Below, in pieces: positions 62,171 through 64,000 of a stretch of DNA of 64,000 nucleotides. The position numbers were made by a program, and so were the translations under genes. Under the pieces are notes generated by a model that did not search any database, had not been told where the DNA came from, and saw only the letters and a program-made list of their open reading frames with translations. This DNA is from Ferrimonas balearica (GTDB lineage Bacteria > Pseudomonadota > Gammaproteobacteria > Enterobacterales > Shewanellaceae). The stretch is from contig NZ_JAHVHV010000007.1 of assembly GCF_019802085.1 (NCBI RefSeq), forward strand, positions 1-64,000. The letters are read 5' to 3'. Numbering within the stretch: position 1 is the stretch's first letter; each line of letters begins with the position of its first letter.

Positions 62171-62198
62171 AAGCGCTGCTTCGGCAGCGCTTTTTTTT
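62171..62198 (+). terminator. glmS terminator
   Basis: A 9-bp stem (AAGCGCTGC/GCAGCGCTT) with a TTCG tetraloop and eight Ts, 15 bases after the glmS stop. Confidence 0.88.
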
Positions 62199-62291
62199 GC
62201 CTGGATGAAGGGGCCGGTATGACGACCAGCCGGCCTCTGGGTCTTTAAGTGGGGAAAGCTCGCCGCCAAGCTCCGGTTTTTAGTATCATCC

Positions 62292-62305
62292 GTGATCAAG
62301 GTCAC
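62292..62305. promoter_or_regulatory. Candidate CRP-type site upstream of ccoG
   Basis: GTGATCAAGGTCAC has perfect GTGA-N6-TCAC cores, 60 bp upstream of ccoG. An FNR-family regulator binding a related sequence is possible but the match to TTGAT-N4-ATCAA is poor. Confidence 0.3.
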
Positions 62306-62365
62306 CCTGTTGGTGTTGCGAACTTGTTAGGGTGTGCCCCATCGAAGTCAGGAGCAGGCCGTCGT

Positions 62366-63799
62366 ATGGACCACCGCAACGAGAACGCCGTCAAACCACA
62401 CTCTGCCGAGGCCAAGCCCATCCAGATCCAGCCGGCCCGTCCGGGCAAGGTGGATCGGGGCAACCCCCGAAACCGCATCTACGTGCGCAAGACCGACGGG
62501 ATCTGGACCCAGCTGCGCCGGCGCATGGGGTGGGTAATGATGGCGCTGTTCCTGCTGCTGCCCTGGTTGCCCTGGGGAGAGCGCCAAGCGGTGCTGTTCG
62601 ATCTGGCCGAACGCAAATTCCACGTCTTTGCCCTGACCATCTGGCCCCAGGATCTCATCCTGCTGGCGCTGCTGTTCATGATCGCCGCCTTTGCGCTGTT
62701 CTTCTTCACCACCTTCCTGGGGCGGGTCTGGTGCGGGTACATGTGTCCCCAGTCGGTGTGGACCTTCATCTTCATCTGGTTCGAGGAGAGGATTGAGGGG
62801 CCCCGCAACAAGCGGATGAAGCTGGACCAGGCCCCCTGGGACGGCAACAAGCTGTGGCGTAAGAGCGCCAAGCACGGTGCCTGGCTTGGGGTCGCGCTGA
62901 TCACCGCCCTCACCTTCCTCTCCTACTTCTACCCCAGCCGCGAGCTCTACCTGGACTTCTTCACCGGCCAGGCACCGGGGGTGATCTACTTCTGGACTCT
63001 GTTCTTTACCCTCTGCACCTACGGCAACGCCGGCTGGATGCGCGAGATCATGTGCCTGCACATGTGCCCCTACGCCCGTTTCCAGTCCGCCATGTTCGAC
63101 AGCGACACCTTTATCGTCGGTTACAACACCGACCGGGGGGAAACCCGCGGCCCCCGAGGGCGCAAACAGGATCCCAAGGCGATGGGCCTGGGGGACTGCA
63201 TCGACTGCAGCCTCTGTGTCCAGGTCTGCCCCACCGGCATCGACATCCGCAACGGGTTGCAGTACGAGTGCATCAACTGCGGTGCCTGCATCGATGCCTG
63301 TGACGACGTCATGGCCAAGATGGGTTACCAGAAGGGGCTGATCAGCTACACCACCGAACGCCAGCTCGATGGGGGGCACTCCCAGGTGGCTCGGCCCAAG
63401 CTGCTCGGCTATGGCGCCGTACTCGGGGTGATGGTGGCGGGCTTTATCGTCACCTTGATGTCTTTGGCGCCGGTACAGATCGACGTCCTTAGGGATCGCA
63501 ACCAGCTGTTCCGAGAAACCCGGGATGGCCTGGTGGAAAACGTCTACACCCTGCGCCTGCTTAACAAGACCGAGCAGCCCCAGGTGTTCAACCTGGCGGT
63601 GGAGGGGTTGCCCGAGTACCAGTGGAGCGGTGAGCAAACCGTGTCGGTGGCGGCGGGCGAGGTCTTTACCCTGCCGGTCAGCGTGGCGGTGGATCCCTTC
63701 CACCTCAAACAGGCGATGACCGACATCACCTTTGTCCTGAGCAGCCAGGACGGCAGTTTGAACAGCACCCAGGAGTCGCGCTTCATCAGCGGTCTCTAG
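62366..63799 (+). CDS. ccoG: Cytochrome c oxidase accessory protein CcoG (FixG/RdxA)
   Basis: A 477-residue polytopic membrane ferredoxin, which reduces Cu2+ for CuB delivery during cbb3 oxidase assembly. It has membrane segments in the N-terminal 250 residues with CGYMCPQSVW, two 4Fe-4S motifs beginning C278-x2-C281-x2-C284-x3-C288 and CINCGACIDACD, and a C-terminal periplasmic Ig-like FixG_C domain. ATG 62366 is preceded by AGGAG with an 11-base gap; upstream in-frame codons would extend the protein by 39 unconserved residues. It stands alone; no ccoNOPQ genes are in the window. Confidence 0.93.
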   Translation: MDHRNENAVKPHSAEAKPIQIQPARPGKVDRGNPRNRIYVRKTDGIWTQLRRRMGWVMMALFLLLPWLPWGERQAVLFDLAERKFHVFALTIWPQDLILLALLFMIAAFALFFFTTFLGRVWCGYMCPQSVWTFIFIWFEERIEGPRNKRMKLDQAPWDGNKLWRKSAKHGAWLGVALITALTFLSYFYPSRELYLDFFTGQAPGVIYFWTLFFTLCTYGNAGWMREIMCLHMCPYARFQSAMFDSDTFIVGYNTDRGETRGPRGRKQDPKAMGLGDCIDCSLCVQVCPTGIDIRNGLQYECINCGACIDACDDVMAKMGYQKGLISYTTERQLDGGHSQVARPKLLGYGAVLGVMVAGFIVTLMSLAPVQIDVLRDRNQLFRETRDGLVENVYTLRLLNKTEQPQVFNLAVEGLPEYQWSGEQTVSVAAGEVFTLPVSVAVDPFHLKQAMTDITFVLSSQDGSLNSTQESRFISGL

Positions 63800-63820
63800 T
63801 CCGCTTTCTGGACAATATGT

Positions 63821-63870
63821 AGAAAAAAAGCACGTTGAGAGCGTTATTTGCTCGAACGTGCTTTTTTTCT
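63821..63870. terminator. ccoG terminator (bidirectional)
   Basis: A 16-bp perfect stem (AGAAAAAAAGCACGTT/AACGTGCTTTTTTTCT) with an 18-base loop, 21 bases after ccoG. It also insulates the rRNA-type promoter that follows. Confidence 0.85.
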
Positions 63871-63880
63871 AAGAAAACAC

Positions 63881-63908
63881 TTGCGACAGAAAATCCCCTC
63901 CCTATAAT
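63881..63908 (+). promoter_or_regulatory. rRNA-type P1 promoter at right edge
   Basis: TTGCGA (63881-63886) and perfect TATAAT (63903-63908) with a 16-bp spacer, in the context CTCCCTATAATGCGC typical of E. coli rrn P1 and almost identical to the P1 at 391-418. The remaining bases to 64000 hold no gene I can identify; they are probably the leader of an rRNA operon beyond the edge. Confidence 0.7.
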
Positions 63909-64000
63909 GCGCTCCCTGTCGACGGGGCACAGCGGGAAACAACGCGCTGCGCTGCCAGAGGGCCCCAAGGGGTGCTGGTTAAAATGTCGACAGTCGAATG

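Overview
The window is the replication-origin region of a GC-rich gammaproteobacterial chromosome. Gene order and protein lengths resemble Shewanella and, given the GC content, most of all Ferrimonas. That name is an inference from synteny; no search was run. Nearly every gene is a recognisable housekeeping gene. I see no prophage, insertion sequence, CRISPR array or tRNA gene.

Left edge (1-506): the leader and three tandem promoters of an rRNA operon that runs leftward out of the window. 507-9738: gamma-carbonic anhydrase, DUF1488, aroE, a truncated haemoglobin, hemF, tsaC, purE, a topoisomerase-type zinc-finger protein, an M9 collagenase-like lipoprotein, smg, dprA and a LysM protein. 9874-15533: def-fmt-rsmB-trkA-trkH, coupled by ATGA overlaps. 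15541-20581: two hemG genes, a second trkH, an ArsR regulator, the IMPACT-family gene yigZ and pepQ. 20756-34286: fadBA, tusA, a 1069-residue beta-propeller amidohydrolase, tag, glyQS, guaC and a di-haem peroxidase lipoprotein.

34350-49871 is the origin core. It holds gyrB-recF-dnaN-dnaA on the minus strand and rpmH-rnpA-yidD-yidC-mnmE-mioC on the plus strand. An E. coli-type oriC lies between mioC and mnmG (about 45117-45543), followed by mnmG-rsmG-parA-parB. Four parS-like palindromes lie 8-19 kb to the left of oriC. The dnaA-rpmH intergenic region carries a second dense GATC cluster with DnaA boxes.

50156-57052 is the complete F1Fo ATP synthase operon (atpIBEFHAGDC). After it come an EamA transporter, glmU, a DeoR regulator with glmS, and ccoG. 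The right edge has an rRNA-type P1 promoter pointing out of the window. rRNA transcription therefore appears to leave on both sides, in the direction of replication from oriC.

The items most worth following up are the parS cluster, the origin-like dnaA-rpmH region, the dnaA start codon, the paired trkH/hemG modules around a probable persulfide-sensing ArsR protein, the beta-propeller amidohydrolase, and candidate operators upstream of fadBA and deoR-glmS. I did not find a clearly new multi-gene system.
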